From contig JADNRZ010000029.1 of assembly GCA_015501605.1 (NCBI GenBank), positions 420,072-484,071 of the forward strand: a stretch of 64,000 nucleotides of DNA, written 5' to 3'. This stretch comes from Panaeolus papilionaceus (taxonomy: Eukaryota; Basidiomycota; Agaricomycetes; Agaricales). A program made the translations under genes and the position numbers. Below the pieces are notes generated by a model. That model was not told the origin of the DNA. It was given only the letters and a program-made list of their open reading frames with translations, and did no database searches. Below, one piece after another: positions 1 to 12,170 of the stretch (position 1 is the first letter of the stretch; every line of letters starts with the position of its first letter).

Positions 1-976
1 GGTTTGATGACGGGAGTGTAGTGCTTCAAACTGAGTAGACCTAATTCCGGGTCCACAGATCGATACTGTTCTCGCTCCGCAACTGCAAAACTCTGGCGAT
101 GAAGGGTTGGTTGAAGGATGCACTGTGGTGCATCTGCATGATTCGGCAAAGGATTTAGAGTTCCTGCTCAATGGCATTTATCACTATCCGTGCGTTTCAT
201 AATTTGACAGTTCAATGGTGCAGCTGATTTATTTATGATAGAAATGCAGGGACCCCTCCAATTGCGGACACTGTTGTCATGCCTGTGGAAATGGCGTCCT
301 CGTTCCTTCGATTGGGGAACAAGTATGACGTTCCTCATCTTCGGGACAATGCGCTAGACCGGATTCAAAAGGAATATCCATCGGGCTACAGAGGTCTTAC
401 TGCCAGTGTCGGTGTCTACCTTGAAGGGAGCGATTCCTGGGATTTTGATGTTGTTACTCTCGCACACGAGGAAAGTGTGTTCTCTGCATTACGGGTCGCA
501 CTTTTCTTCATCACCATAAGCTATGAGACAGTGAGTGATTACCAGTTTACATGGAAATGAGAGCTAATATGTAGGTCATCTTTGAAGGAGTTGACTGTGA
601 TGATGGTACGAAAGCAGTCCTACTAACGGCAATGGTAAACGCGTGTCTGGAAGGCCGGGATAAGATGGCAAAGGCGCTCTCTAAAATTTCCTTTGCTTGG
701 TTGGTTAATGACCCTGTACAGGCTAAGTGTACTTCGGTGAAAGAGTGCACCGCTTTCTTCCGTTTACTGAGAGATCGAATTTTCTTCCCTGTGCCAGACG
801 TAGCTTTTTGTCTCATCCATCCCTGGACCAAAATTTCCACAAACGTCGTATGTAAACATTGCGAACGTTACAGTAAAAAGGCTCATGAAGGAGGGGAGAA
901 AGGCGTTTTGGAGAAGTTCCCATCTATGTTCGGTTTCGGGACCTGGGAGGACGTGAAGCACAAGGATCGAAAGTAG
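1..976 (+). pseudogene. BTB/POZ gene 1, broken, 5' end outside window
   Basis: This is a member of the local BTB/POZ family, whose BTB fold usually mediates dimerisation or cullin-3 adaptor binding. The 5' end lies outside the window. The first visible codons read FDDGSVVLQTE, then TAG (36-38), T, TAA (42-44) and FRVHRSIL. Paralogues have Q at both stop positions (for example QTQFRVHKS in the gene at 15586), so each stop fits a C-to-T change. After FRVHRSIL about 30 bp are missing (the CSSVFKDM segment) and the frame slips by one base. PQLQNSGDEG..EGCTVVHLHD then resumes up to a GTGCGT donor at 190. A downstream exon (about 250-530) carries FLRLGNKYDVPHLRDNAL, and the last exon (575-976) ends in FGFGTWEDVKHKDRK. 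The second intron has clean GTGAGT..TAG borders. I call it a young pseudogene. A transcript starting at 279 could still make the C-terminal half. Confidence 0.82.
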
Positions 977-1297
977 TATTGGTTTTATTCATTGTACCTC
1001 TGTTCTGGGTTTTGTCTGTCGTAAGCCATTTTTATTTTATAATGGACCATTTATGGATGTTTATGCTTCAAGCTTAAACGACCCAACACAAATTGAGCAA
1101 ATTGTAATGACCCCTGACCATACCAATTGGTGTTTGTCAAAGTCCTGGAGTCTAAACAACGCGCTGACATCCTTAACACCCTTTCATCGAACAAAGACGT
1201 TCAAGCTTGAGCTCATCATTGATCTTCGACAACCCTTGGACTTGTTCCCTGTCGACCCTTCAACCCTACTTACCGACTTTTCCAAAATTCGACTCAG
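977..1297. other. intergenic, BTB1-BTB2
   Basis: About 320 bp between the stop of BTB1 and the ATG of BTB2. The open frame visible at 1053-1412 overlaps the next gene out of frame and has no family resemblance, so I treat the stretch as 3' UTR plus promoter. Confidence 0.5.
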
Positions 1298-2465
1298 ATG
1301 GCCAATAACGAGGACAACCAGCAGCGTAAGAAGAGACGCCTTTCAGACAATGATGACCTCTCTACAGCCATGCCGGCACCATTTCAAGGAATTGAAGGAG
1401 GAGACGCGATGAAACAAGGAAGTATCTGGTTTGAAGACGGGAGCATCATCCTGATAGTGGAGAAGACACAGTATCGGGTTCACGCATCGTTACTCTCGCG
1501 TTGCTCCAGCGTGTTCAAGGACATGTTTTCTTTACCACAGCCCACAAGCTCTGAATCTGGAGCTGAAGGATGCCCAGTCGTTCATCTACACGATTCTCCA
1601 CAAGATGTTGAGCAACTTCTTAACGCAATATATGACTCTCCGTGAGTACTTCATTTACATTCTATCTTCATGGGATCTCTAATCGTGCGCTTGCTATGGT
1701 TCCTTTCATAGACATTCTGCGGATGCTGCTGCACCTGCCAAACCTATGTCATTATCCACTGTGTCAGCTCTCCTTCGTCTTGGAAATAAATACGACATCC
1801 CGCACTTGAGAGACCATGCCATTTCTCGACTTCGACTCGAATATCCCCTTTCCTATGAAGGGAGAAATCCCATCAACTCCCAGGGTTACATTATAAACCA
1901 GAGAGGGCGAGCATTCGGCATTGCTTGTCTTGTTTACGAAGAAGGCGTTTTCTCACTATTACCATTGGTCCTTCATTATATTGTCACGGCATACAATACG
2001 GTCAGTCTTTTGCTGTTTTCTTTTATACTGCCAAGCTCAAAGCGATTACGATGCTAGAAAACAATCCTGGAATATGGTATCATGGCCAATCTACCCACGG
2101 CACTACTTCATACATGCATCCTTGGAAAAGAGAACATGGCTACATTCATGTACACACATTCACACGTGTTCTTGAAGGACCTCAAGTTCATCCAATGCGG
2201 TCAGTCGTGGGGCAACTGCAAACTTTCATTACACTATTTCTCGCAGGAAATATTGAAACCCGTTCCTAACCTCTCTTATGCCCTGCGCTATGACTGGACC
2301 GAGATACGTGCTATTCTCAGCAATCGTGGCATCAAATTCTGTGAATTTTGCAGTGATAGATTCGCCGAGTGTCATGAAGCGGGAAGGAAGATGGTATGGG
2401 ATGCCCTTCCTACCTTCTTTGGTTATCAGTCTTGGGAAGCAGTGAAGCAGATGGACCGGATTTAG
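1298..2465 (+). CDS. BTB/POZ domain protein (BTB2), 3 exons
   Basis: This is an apparently intact BTB/POZ protein of the local family. Exons are 1298-1641, 1712-2000 and 2058-2465 (introns GTGAGT..TAG and GTCAGT..TAG), and the frame is open throughout. The N-terminus is short, charged and possibly nuclear-targeting (QQRKKRRLSD). The BTB core follows at about residues 40-115, with WFEDGSIILIV, YRVHASLLSRCSSVFKDMF and CPVVHLHDSPQDVEQLLNAIY. Exon 2 carries the family motif LRLGNKYDIPHLRDHA. Exon 3 ends in GRKMVWDALPTFFGYQSWEAVKQMDRI, the family tail. Compared with BTB3 it lacks a few residues at the start of exon 3 (the DGT segment). The partner and function are unknown. BTB families of this build are expanded in agarics, often without introns matching other BTB classes. 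Divergence from BTB3 suggests an older duplication than the stop-bearing copies. Confidence 0.85.
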
Positions 2466-2956
2466 GAATATATCGAGATTTATCTGGTATTTTACATGTG
2501 TATCTAGTAGTAATTGAACTGCCTTGCTGAGAAACAGGCGCCCGCTGGTAACAAGTTCACATTCTAATCAACACATCAGTTGACGATATCAACTTTATGT
2601 AATCTCACACGGTTATTGAACTCACACGCCAGAGTTCGATGGGTCTCGAAGGGCTAATCTCGGGCGACCATACCGGCAGACATGTCATGGGACCTTAAAT
2701 GACACGACCTTGAGAGGATATCAATAGAGATATGTGTTTGACGAGAGCCTTGCCGCCAAATAACACGTTGTACTACACAGCCTCGCATGAACAGCCAAAG
2801 GTGTGGTGTCGATTGATTGTCTGATACCTACTTCGACATTGGTTTTGTTGATCACGAGACTCAAATCACAAATTACCTGGATACGTATCTCTACCCAACA
2901 TATAAGTAGATTACACCGACAGCCATCACGCGCAGAAAGGAAGGCTCGAGGAAAGA
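2466..2956. promoter_or_regulatory. intergenic with TATA-like site before BTB3
   Basis: Roughly 490 bp without a supported gene. TATAAGTA at 2901-2908 lies 56 bp upstream of the BTB3 ATG, a plausible core-promoter position. The minus-strand open frame at 2721-3074 runs antisense through BTB3 and has no recognisable content. Confidence 0.35.
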
Positions 2957-4086
2957 ATGTCAGCCACCACATCCGTACTTGAGGCATCTGGCCAACTTGA
3001 ACGAGGAAGCAAATGGTTTGACGATGGAAGCTTGGTGCTGGCTGCGGGGAATACAATGTTTCGCGTTCATGCATCGCTTCTTTCTCAATGCTCGACCGTC
3101 TTCAAGGATATGTTCTCCGTACCGCAACTTCCGAACTCTACTAGTCCTGAGGCTATGGTGGAAGGATGCCCAGTGGTTCACCTACACGATTCGCCCGAGG
3201 ATGTAGAATGCATCTTAAACGCAATCTACGAATATCCGTGAGTCTTACTTTGTTGCTTTTTTAAGGGTCGTCCTCAATGCTCTAGCATATGTGTGGAGAA
3301 ATCAATAGATATTCGAATGATGCTGCCTCCCCTATCACACCAATGAAGTTCTCGATGGTTTCAGCATTCCTGCGGCTCGGAAATAAATATGACATCCCTC
3401 ATTTACGAGACCACGCAGTCTCTCGACTTCGGAACGAATACCCTTTTGCTTATAGCCCTGAGAGCCCCTACAAACTCCGTGGCTATCTCGAACTTTACAA
3501 GGGTAGAGCCTTCGACGTCTCCTGTCTCGCCTATAATGAGGGTATTTTCTCTTTACTACCAATTACACTTCATCTTATAACTTCTTCATTAACCACCGTC
3601 AGTCACTACCCTCTGTTTTCCTCTCCTCTCCCAATTTGCGCTGATTCACTCTCATGATCAAAACAGAAAGAAATCCTTGACGGCTTTACTCGACCTGACG
3701 GCACAAAGGCCGTATTGCCACAGCCTTTACTCTATGCGTGCATCCTTGGCAAGGAAAAGCTGCGTAAGGTTATGTGCACAGAGTCATACAAGTTCCTGAC
3801 ACAACCGACGCCTCCTTATTGTGCCCAACATACCAGATGCTTGGAGTCGATGCGTTACCTGGCGAAAGAAATCTGGCAACCGTTTCCTGACCTTCGATAT
3901 GCCCTGTGTTATACGTGGCACATGATACGCGTTGATTTGGCAAGTCGGGATGTGAAGTTCTGTGATGACTTTAGTAAAAAGCTGAGTGTGCTTCATCAAG
4001 AGGGAAGAAAAATGGTTTGGGAGGCACTTCCAGACATCTTTGGATTTCAATCTTGGGAGGAGGTGAAGCGGATGGATCGTGTGTAG
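2957..4086 (+). CDS. BTB/POZ domain protein (BTB3), 3 exons
   Basis: This is an intact BTB/POZ family member and the best local reference for the family. Exons are 2957-3237, 3309-3597 and 3667-4086, and the phases join correctly (cc|a at the first intron, clean codon border at the second). Residues 17-95 form the BTB core: GSKWFDDGSLVLAAGN, FRVHASLLSQCSTVFKDMF, CPVVHLHDSPEDVECILNAIY. Exon 2 has FLRLGNKYDIPHLRDHAVSRL. Exon 3 has LDGFTRPDGTKAVLPQPLL and ends GRKMVWEALPDIFGFQSWEE. The N-terminal extension is shorter than in BTB2 and lacks the basic stretch. The start was chosen as the first ATG in frame, just downstream of a TATA-like site. No enzymatic motif is visible; the role is probably protein-protein interaction, substrate unknown. 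Confidence 0.87.
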
Positions 4087-4806
4087 GTTTACATTGGATT
4101 CCATTTCATGTTGTATTATAATGAACAGTGAAATTGTACTGTAAAACTTTATTGAGCTGTGGAATCACGATTTAAGTTCAAGGAGCTACAAACGGTTATT
4201 GAGCATCGTATGACCGAGTCCATTTTAAGTGTGTAATGATTGCAGTCAGAGGATAGGAGGAATAAACCCAATGAGGAGGAGAGGAAAGCTGTGGGGTGAG
4301 ATGGAGGGTTTGGATTGCGTTTTGTATTTTAGATTGAGTCGGGTGGTGTTGTTGGTAGTTGTATCATTCCGATTTCGTGTTATTAGCCATATGTATGATA
4401 TATTTTGGGGTTTTGGTATTCTTAAATGCTTCGACGTCTGAGTATTTACACCAGAGAGCAGCTTATTTGCTTCGAGATCAGTGTTCGAACGTCAATTGAG
4501 GCTGTGGAACTTGAAGTGGTAGGGCAACGAAGGGTCGTTTCAAGTAAGACGTCAATCATTCGACGGCGACTCGGTCGGGACATTTCAACACTTAATCCCA
4601 TTAGTCGTTTTGTCACGGTCTAGGTACATGTCCGACGGAGCTCGCGCTAGCTTGAGTGCCTTGCCCTGTAGCTGTGCCCAGGGAACAGCATGGTATTAAC
4701 TTGAAAATATCGGCCGTCAGTTTCGCGAGCCTTACTTAAGAAGCTCTTGACATTTGCTTCGTTCCTCCAAGTTCTCCCTTTCATCCCGTATCATTCACCC
4801 AGAATT
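4087..4806. other. intergenic, nothing recognised
   Basis: 720 bp between BTB3 and the RAD23 relic. Two short open frames (4229-4441, 4426-4623) overlap, lack resemblance to known families and have no splice context that extends them. Confidence 0.4.
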
Positions 4807-5606
4807 ATGAAGATTAGAGTTCAGACACCGACCCAGGACATTATGCAGGTAAATGTCTCGAGTCACTAGTACCTTATTATGAGGCTCATCCTTGAGTATT
4901 TATGCATCTCATTCTTCGTATTAATTTCAGTTTGACGTAAACCCTTCCGATACTGTCAGCACGCTCAAGAAGAAGATAGAGCGTGATCAGGGTTGGATGT
5001 CAGTATGCAGATTCTTGTGCAGACTGGTACGTGCTACGCGCGATCTCTCACTAATAGTATCATGCACTACTACTCTTGCTTTTACTGATTTACTATTCAA
5101 GCTGATGAGTTGAAGAACGATAAGATTCTGGCCTCGTACGGGATCAAAGGAGACTTGCTAATGCTGTGTTTGTTGACGTCGACCCCGAGTGGGAGGGTGT
5201 TGATAAACTCTACGAGTTGTAGGGTCCTCACCTTACCTTTTTTTTCTTGATCGCTTTTACGTAGGCTCTCACAAACAGACACAGCAAAGCTGAGACCTCC
5301 GATGGTAATGGAGGTTTATATGAAGGTGGTATCGAAGACGCCGGAAACTCTGCGCCAGTCAGGCTGCTGCACCTCGAGCGAGAGGATTATGGTGCTATCG
5401 AGCGCGTATGTTCACTTTTCCTCTGTCCTTCTCTTCATCCACCCATCCACCGACCCATCTTTCTTTCGTGAAATTACCAAACTAACGCGGCGCTTCCGTA
5501 GCTTGAAGCACAGGGATTTTCGAAGCAAGCAGCCGCCAATGCGTATTTCGAGTGTGGAAAGAACGAGGATTACGCGCTTAATTACCTGTATAGAAATGCA
5601 TTATAG
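4807..5606 (+). pseudogene. RAD23-like relic (UBL + UBA2 only)
   Basis: The two ends of a RAD23 nucleotide-excision-repair/proteasome-shuttle protein are recognisable. Exon 1 (4807-4848) gives MKIRVQTPTQDIMQ. After a GTAAAT..CAG intron comes FDVNPSDTVSTLKKKIERDQGW, the ubiquitin-like start. Exon 3 gives ADELKNDKILASYGIKGDLLML, the end of the ubiquitin-like domain. The 3' part reads HLEREDYGAIER, intron, then LEAQGFSKQAAANAYFECGKNEDYALNYL, a good C-terminal UBA2. Between them the first UBA and the XPC-binding domain, normally over 200 residues, are absent. Around 4995 one base is missing: upstream reads QGW, downstream LDVSMQILVQT reads in another frame, so the full product is interrupted. I infer a decayed duplicate; a functional RAD23 should exist elsewhere. 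Exons in the 5100-5390 part are uncertain. Confidence 0.72.
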
Positions 5607-5753
5607 GGACTGATCACCGATTGAATGTAGTAATTAATCTGATTAGCAGACTAGATTGTAGATCTTGTTTGTGCTACAAAAAATTTATGACTGGTAGGAC
5701 TTTATTCTTACATATACTTTGGAGAGAAGACATTTCTTCTATTATACGGGAAT

Positions 5754-7552
5754 TCAAACTCTAGCGAATAACATGTGGTCGAAGGACATCTTCGCACCAA
5801 AAACGAATAGCGAGCCAACCAGAAGCGATGTCCCTGAGAAGTACATAACTGGCAGAAAGCGGTCGTGATGTGTTGTCAGCAGGTGTCCTGCGATGGGACC
5901 ACCGCATAAGGCACTAGTACATGACTCGTTTGTTAGAAAGCCCGAGAGCGGTTGACTAAACTGGTTGGACTCACAAGAGGGATATGGTGCTGTATAATAT
6001 GCCTATTTTTCTCCCAATCTCTTTCGGATTTGAGACTTGGGCGATGCAAGGTGTGACGAGAGAAATATAAGCGCCGGAGGAGAAGCCAAACAAGGCCGCG
6101 AATGTGCCGATAGATGGGAACGAAGTTGAGATGGGCCAGAGGCAGACGCATGCAAGGCCGGATAGAAAGGCGGAAGGAAATAGAAGGTTTAGTTGACCTA
6201 TGATATCGGAAAGGTATGCCGGAGCGATTCGTCCGACCATCCCTCCGGCGTTCATGATAGCTAGAACGTCGATTGCTGTGTCCCCTGGAATACCATGTTG
6301 TTGGGAGTAGTCGACGATATAGAAGAAGGGGATGAAGATACCTGGTTATTCAATATTTGAATGTAAATTCCTGTGTTTAGTTACGAAGTTAAACACCACG
6401 CACCGAGTACTACAAGACAGCTGCCAAGAGTGAGGAAGATAAATGAAGTGTTCGAGCATGCGCTTCGTCGATACTTTGTCCCCGAGGGCTCCCCAGAAGG
6501 TGACGTTTCTGAGGGTAACTTGATGGGCTATGATAGACTCGTACGGGGAATGAGAAAGGTCGATACGAGACACCCTGCTCCGCTCGCAAGCGCGACAATT
6601 CGGACCCCCCAGCCAAACCCAACCCCTTCGAACAGTCTCCGCAAAACGATTGGGTAGATCACGCCTCCTAGAAGCCAGGAATTTGACATGAGTATGAATG
6701 TCGATAAGATGGGTACGTAGGTCGCTCCATAATTTGCATTGACTGCGGTTGTGCACATACCTAGGCTCGATCCAGCTGCTGCAATACCCACCGCTGTTGC
6801 GCGATACTTGTTAAATAGGAGAGACAGAGACGCGATAGGCGGGTAGAATCTTGGAAAGAAAGATCATCACAAACTGACTGTGGAAAGAAACGGCATGTCA
6901 ACCTACAGTAGCCCAAGACTGAGTCCAAATAGAACCCCGTGTGCGAGTACGTATTGGTAATACTGTGCGCAGAAGCTTGTTAAGACCAGGCTTAGGACGT
7001 AGCAAGCCGTACCGGTTAACATCAACCACTTCGATCCATAAGCATCGAAGAGACAGCCTATCGGTGCTCCCTGTATCACGAGAAGAGTGATAACACAATT
7101 AATCCATGTACACATTGCAACGTCGCCGAGTGGCGTGATTCGATTGAGCTCACTGATAAGAAAAAGACCCATAGCTGAAGAGAGCCAATCAACGAGATGC
7201 GAAAGAGTGAGACGTGGCGTAGCTGGTGGCTGGCGTACCACGCCTGGTAAGTTCCAAATGCGTTCATGTGTCCGAAAGAGAAGAGAAGGGAGATGAGAGC
7301 ACCAGCCACTGCGAGTTTAGGTTCGAGGGTGTTGTGCGATTGGCGTAGATGATCGATTCTGTCTGATGTGAGGGACGTCGATGTGGGATAAGGCAGTGAA
7401 GGGCATGGGCTTGAATGTAGATGGATGGAGTGTCGCTTTGTGTTAGACGTCGACGTCGCTGATGGGAAGGAGTCCTCTGACAACAGGATGCTGCCCATAG
7501 ATAGACCGATCTCGCTGTCTGTCAATTCATAATTCTCGTGAATTACGGACAT
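5754..7552 (-). CDS. MFS transporter, monocarboxylate-permease-like
   Basis: This is a major facilitator superfamily permease of the fungal MCT-like branch, a plasma-membrane carrier with unknown substrate. Exons on the minus strand are 7552-7154, 7070-6907, 6849-6761, 6667-6404, 6341-5975 and 5913-5754. The spliced product has a polar cytoplasmic N-terminus of about 75 residues, then the usual helices: LFSFGHMNAFGTYQAWY, ISLIGSLQLWVFFL, GAPIGCLFDAYGSKWLML, FGLSLGLLFYPPIASLSLLF, GIAAAGSSLGGVIYPIVLRR. The second half runs through FIPFFYIVDYSQQHG, MNAGGMVGRIAPAYLSD and ALCGGPIAGHLL. GSSLGG and MGGxxGRxxP-type motifs fit MCT homologues. Oddity: exon 4 holds an in-frame TAG (6530-6528) in the central cytoplasmic loop. 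A 36-nt GTACGA..CAG intron would remove it and keep frame, so the gene may be intact or freshly disabled. The start was chosen at MSVIHENYEL; an upstream TTG is less likely. Confidence 0.82.
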
Positions 7553-10019
7553 TCTGTAGGGCAAGCGGTGATCTGTTTAGCGGATATGGGGATATGGCAA
7601 TTGTGAATGGAATGCGTATGGGAGGGGGGGAGATCATAAGTAGTACAAGAGGTGAAGCTTATAGGCTGGTGAGCCAGGTTCGAGCGGGTCAATGAGGCGG
7701 TTCGTCACGTACATTAAAGTTGGCAGAAAAATAGTATTACCTAGTAGATAATTGACACATCCCATGGGTGGGTGACGTAGATGTCAATCGAGGGCGTTCA
7801 AGTTGAACTAAGTAGAGAAGAAAATACACACACAAAGCAAGCGAGATGCAATTTGACACACCTTCGATGGTTCTTGCTGGCTCGATTGAGTGCAACACAA
7901 ACAATGGAGGGCCTAAAAGCGTCGGGTGTCGGAGCGTTTCACAGCTTCGAACGCTAGCCGCCGCGGAAGAAGCCATGAAGAGCCAGCATCAGAGTAAAGG
8001 GTCGTGCACTCGGAAAATTCTACCAGAGTTTGGAGCTATCACTAAAGAACTAGCAGCGCCCATGAGTTTTCCAGGGTTGAGTGTGATGCGTCGTCTCGAA
8101 GCTCTTAGTAGGCGAGTACTACCAAACTACTCCTTGGAAGAGGAAGGGAAGCCTGTGTGGGTCATTGAGGCCTCGAGCCCAATGGTCTTCTCCCAGCCCG
8201 AGCCCCGAGGCACTCCGAGTTGTCGGATTTCGAAGTCAGCTTGGAATTTGAAGGCGGATCATGAAATGCAAGTAAGCTCTTGAAGTCTCAAGGCTTGGTA
8301 ACCACTGGCATCGAAGGATGAATAAAATCAGGTTTGAGAGAGATTGACGCGAATGAAAAGACTACGAATGAGGGCGTGAAAAGTATTCCCGTGGAACCAA
8401 TTCAGTCTCAAGGGCGTATTGGGATTGGTATTTAGCTCTTGATGTACGTAGTGAAGACACCATCTAGTAGGCAGCATTCTGGAAGGGACCCACAGGATGC
8501 AGAGCACTCACTGAAGTCAATTGGTACTTCTGCGGACCACGTACAAAGACGACCGTCACATCCTTTATTTCCTTCAATACAAAGATATAAAACTTGAGGT
8601 TGTTGGAGGTCCCTTTCAAGCTTCCCTCCCAGAACTGAAGCCTGAAGAACTTAGGACCCCGCTTGATCACGCGGAGCGAGAGTAGAGTTGCCATACTTGC
8701 TTATGGTTCCGGGGAAAGCCGCGTTGGTCTTGTAGGCAAGCTGGTAAATAAAATAGGTGCATTTGAGAGAGCTAGGTCTACAAGGCAAGACAAGGCAGCT
8801 CAGAATGTTGTTCGAAGGGCTGGAGGAAAGAATGTTGAGCTTGAAACGGATCCAACACATGTTGTTTGCTTCCAAAGCCATCGCCATCTCATTCCCGCCT
8901 TCAGCCAAAGGTTGCCTACTGTCTCCCTCTGAACTACGACCATGACTCTCTCTATTTGTGTGTCCTCGAGTATCACCATTTTTATGTTGGAAAGAAGTGT
9001 CGTTTAGGCTGGAAAAGGGATTGGGTAATTACTTAAGTGCGAAGCACACGTCTGTGCAAGACAACCTGTGCAGTTTAACTGACTTCGTCCAGCTTGTAGC
9101 AAGTTTATGGATTCTCAATGCGTGAAATCACATTGCATCTTTCTCAGAGGGCCAGCGCTTTCATGCAGTCGCAAATTTTGGCCGGGAACAAGGTGCCAAT
9201 GGGGCGATTCAATGGAAACCCAGCATCCCAGTGAAGACTAGCTGTCATGTTGTGTTCGGCGAATATCAAATGAAGAGTACACAATAGAGACGTAACTCTA
9301 ATGTCAGCGGGAAAATGGTCATATTTCAGAATAATGTCATAAGGGAGTTGCACATAAGGTGGGTTTAGTGGCCCATAACGTTATCAGAAGCCTTCTCAAT
9401 GTGTTTTTTTGCCAGGACGAAGGGCTTGCATATGGTCGTCGGCTACATAGCCGTCTATTTCAATCCTGCACGGCCATGTCTTCTATGAGCCCTAATTATA
9501 GCGGATGTTGATAATTGGCTTTGCGTGGATTCACGATTTATACAGAACAAGAAAGGATGCGATGACGCTCGGATTGTTGGTGACCTGGCAGTCTGGCTAG
9601 CATCATCGAGGGTGAATTTTTCGTGATCACGTCCAGCGGTTAGTCCTGCTTCATGACACCAGGGTGCAGAAGATGCCTTTTTGTTTTCGTTCAATTTGTA
9701 CGAAAGGCCTTCCGTGCCGCAATCTGTTCTCTCTGTCAAGAAATCAGCCTTTGAAGGAAGATGATAGCAATCCTGTCAAGTGACTCTCCTTATTACCTAC
9801 GCTGTCGCCCTCCCCCATTCTCCTGCAGAATACCTGTCCACTCATAATAATAATAAAATCTATCCCAACGGTCTTCCAGAAGAAAAGAAGGGCGATTTCC
9901 TGCTTCTTGCTACGTTGAACGCGGTCCGCCTATATCCACGGCCCCAAAATTTCCCAAAATAACATCTCGTATGAAGCATAAATTCAAGCTCGTCCCTCGT
10001 TCCAAAAATTTCAAGCAAC
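7553..10019. other. 2.5 kb with no supported gene
   Basis: The longest frame is 7846-8283 (plus, 145 codons), and two overlapping minus frames lie at 8464-8908. None gives a domain I recognise, and none splices convincingly into a longer product. Minus-strand translation of 7850-8270 has a partly coding look but contains stops, so a decayed gene is possible. The last 240 bp are the carboxypeptidase promoter and 5' UTR. Confidence 0.35.
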
Positions 10020-12170
10020 ATGCGTTGGCTTTGCCTCTTTGCCCTCCTGCCTCTCCACACTGCTTTGGCTGGACAAATCCCTGTGATTAATGGGATCATT
10101 GGAGGTGTCCCTGACGATTTGGAGTCTCTTCACATTCAAGAGAATGTTGTAAAGGTGGCTGCAGTCAATGTCACAACGACGCCGGGCAAGCTGAGAGTTG
10201 TCGAGAACTCTGGTGTCTGTGGTATGTGTGTGTTTGTTTTTTCATTAGTATACGAATGCTGAATATGCACACCCAGAAACGACTCCTCATGTCAACCAAG
10301 CGTCTGGATACGGCGATCTGACTGCGACTGAAAGTATGTGGTATGTAAATTTTCTCTATATACTGATTTTATCTGCTGTGCGCTTACACGAGCAACGCAG
10401 GTTCTGGTTCTTTGAATCCAGAAAGAATCCAGAGACAGCTCCACTTGCCCTGTGGTTTAACGGAGGAGTACGTCTTTCCGAATACACATTCAACATATGT
10501 TTATTTACGCCGCCTCTTCCTCTCAGCCTGGAAGCTCAAGCATGATTGGACTCCTTCAAGAAAACGGACCGTGTCGTATCACAAACGACAGCAGCAATGT
10601 CGTGCTGAACCCATACTCGTGGAACAACGAAGCCAATTTGCTGTTCATTGATCAACCTATTGGTGTCGGGTTCTCGCATGGTGATCTTAACGTAGGCACG
10701 TCTCAGCAAGCAGCTGCCGATGTCTGGTCGTTCCTCCAGATTTTCTTGTCGGATCGAAGGTTTGCTAAGTATCGATTTAATAAGATGGCGATTTGGACTG
10801 AGTCGTGAGTGCTCTAACCATGTGGTCGTCTAATTCGTTTTGTACTAATATCTGTATAAGATATGGTGGTCATTATGGACCGACCTTTGCTGCGTGCGTG
10901 TCATTTCTCAATGTTCTCAATTTTTTTCGACTTATTCTATGACCAGACACATCCTGCGACAAAACCTCGCGATCTTGGAAGGAAAAATCAAAGGAATCCC
11001 TCTCAACCTTCAGGTTCTCGGAATCGGCGACGGTCTGACGGTAAGTATTCGCAATGTTTTAAGCACTCGTAACATTACTTAGATCATTACCTCACAGGAC
11101 CCCCTCGCTCAATACCCGGGCTACCTCAGCTACTCCGCCGTCAATCCTTACCACGCGCTCGTCTCTCAAGATGTCATTGATAAGGCCACCGTAGACTTCA
11201 ACACGCCTGTCACTGGATGCAAAGACCAAATTTCCGCATGTTATACGAATAAAACGGACGCTGTATGCTCTGCAGCGCAAAGTTTCTGCAATAACAGAAT
11301 TTTGTCTCCTCTTGCTGGGGATTACGACGTCAGTACTGGATATCTTGTTCTCCCACTTAAATATAGGCTCACATGTTCCTTCAGGTCTATTTCGTTCTCG
11401 CTGAGGACCCTGATCCGTACCCACCTTCCTTCGGTGCGTGGTTGAATAAAGTTGCGCCTCAGATTGGAGGTGAGGTTACGTGGACGCAGTCCAGTAATGC
11501 CGTCTATAGGAACTTCTCTCGAACCGGTGCGCGGAAATTATCAGTTATTTATCGTATAAAGACTTATCTCTGTCTTTTCTATAGGGGATTGGATGACAAA
11601 TTCTCGTCCAGATCTTGAATTCGTCATCAACTCAGGTGTAAGCAGAAATGTGGCATTGCTCTTATATTTTCCGCTGACGGAGAGATTTTAGGTCAGAACC
11701 ATTATCTACGACGGTGACGCGGTATGTATTTTACATTGCTATATAATTCAATACACGCTCATCAATTTTATAGGACTACATTCTCAACTTTGATGGTGTT
11801 GAGGCCATGGTACGCACCACCCCTCCCACTCTCCGATAAAATACTAAATTCATGTTTCGCCCCACAGGTCGACAGTCTCCAGACAATATATACTCCGCTC
11901 TACAAGCTTCAAAAGTTCCAGAATTTCAACGTCAAAGGTCAAACTACTGGAATCTACAAGAACGCTGGTCGGTTCTCTTACGTTCGTATTTATGGCGCCG
12001 GCCATGAGGTGCCAGCGTACAAGGTAGGTTTCCTTCTCTTGTGGATGTTTAAGTTGTTATGGTTGCTTACATGTATTGTCCGATTTTAGCACGCTAACTT
12101 GGATTATGGGCAAGCTGCGGCTCAGATGTTCACTCAAATTATGCGTGATCAGCCATTGCGCTCTACGTAG
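10020..12170 (+). CDS. secreted serine carboxypeptidase, family S10
   Basis: This is a serine carboxypeptidase that releases C-terminal amino acids from peptides at acidic pH, secreted or vacuolar. Thirteen exons join in frame: 10020-10221, 10277-10340, 10401-10467, 10527-10804, 10861-10893, 10947-11040, 11098-11328, 11385-11526, 11585-11637, 11692-11721, 11774-11809, 11868-12023, 12090-12170. A signal peptide is evident ([19 protein letters not shown]). The oxyanion/substrate motif NGGPGSSS is split by intron 3. The nucleophile lies in TESYGGHYGP (family consensus GESYGGHY), with T in place of the usual G. The catalytic Asp lies in IIYDGDADY and the catalytic His in GAGHEVPAY. Length is about 480 aa, normal for S10. 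All three catalytic residues are present, so it should be active. Several N-x-S/T sites fit secretion. Very small exons (33, 30 and 36 nt) are notable but phase-consistent. Confidence 0.92.

Noticed and set aside
1053..1412. Plus frame of 119 codons before BTB2
   Set aside because: It overlaps BTB2 exon 1 out of frame and matches nothing.
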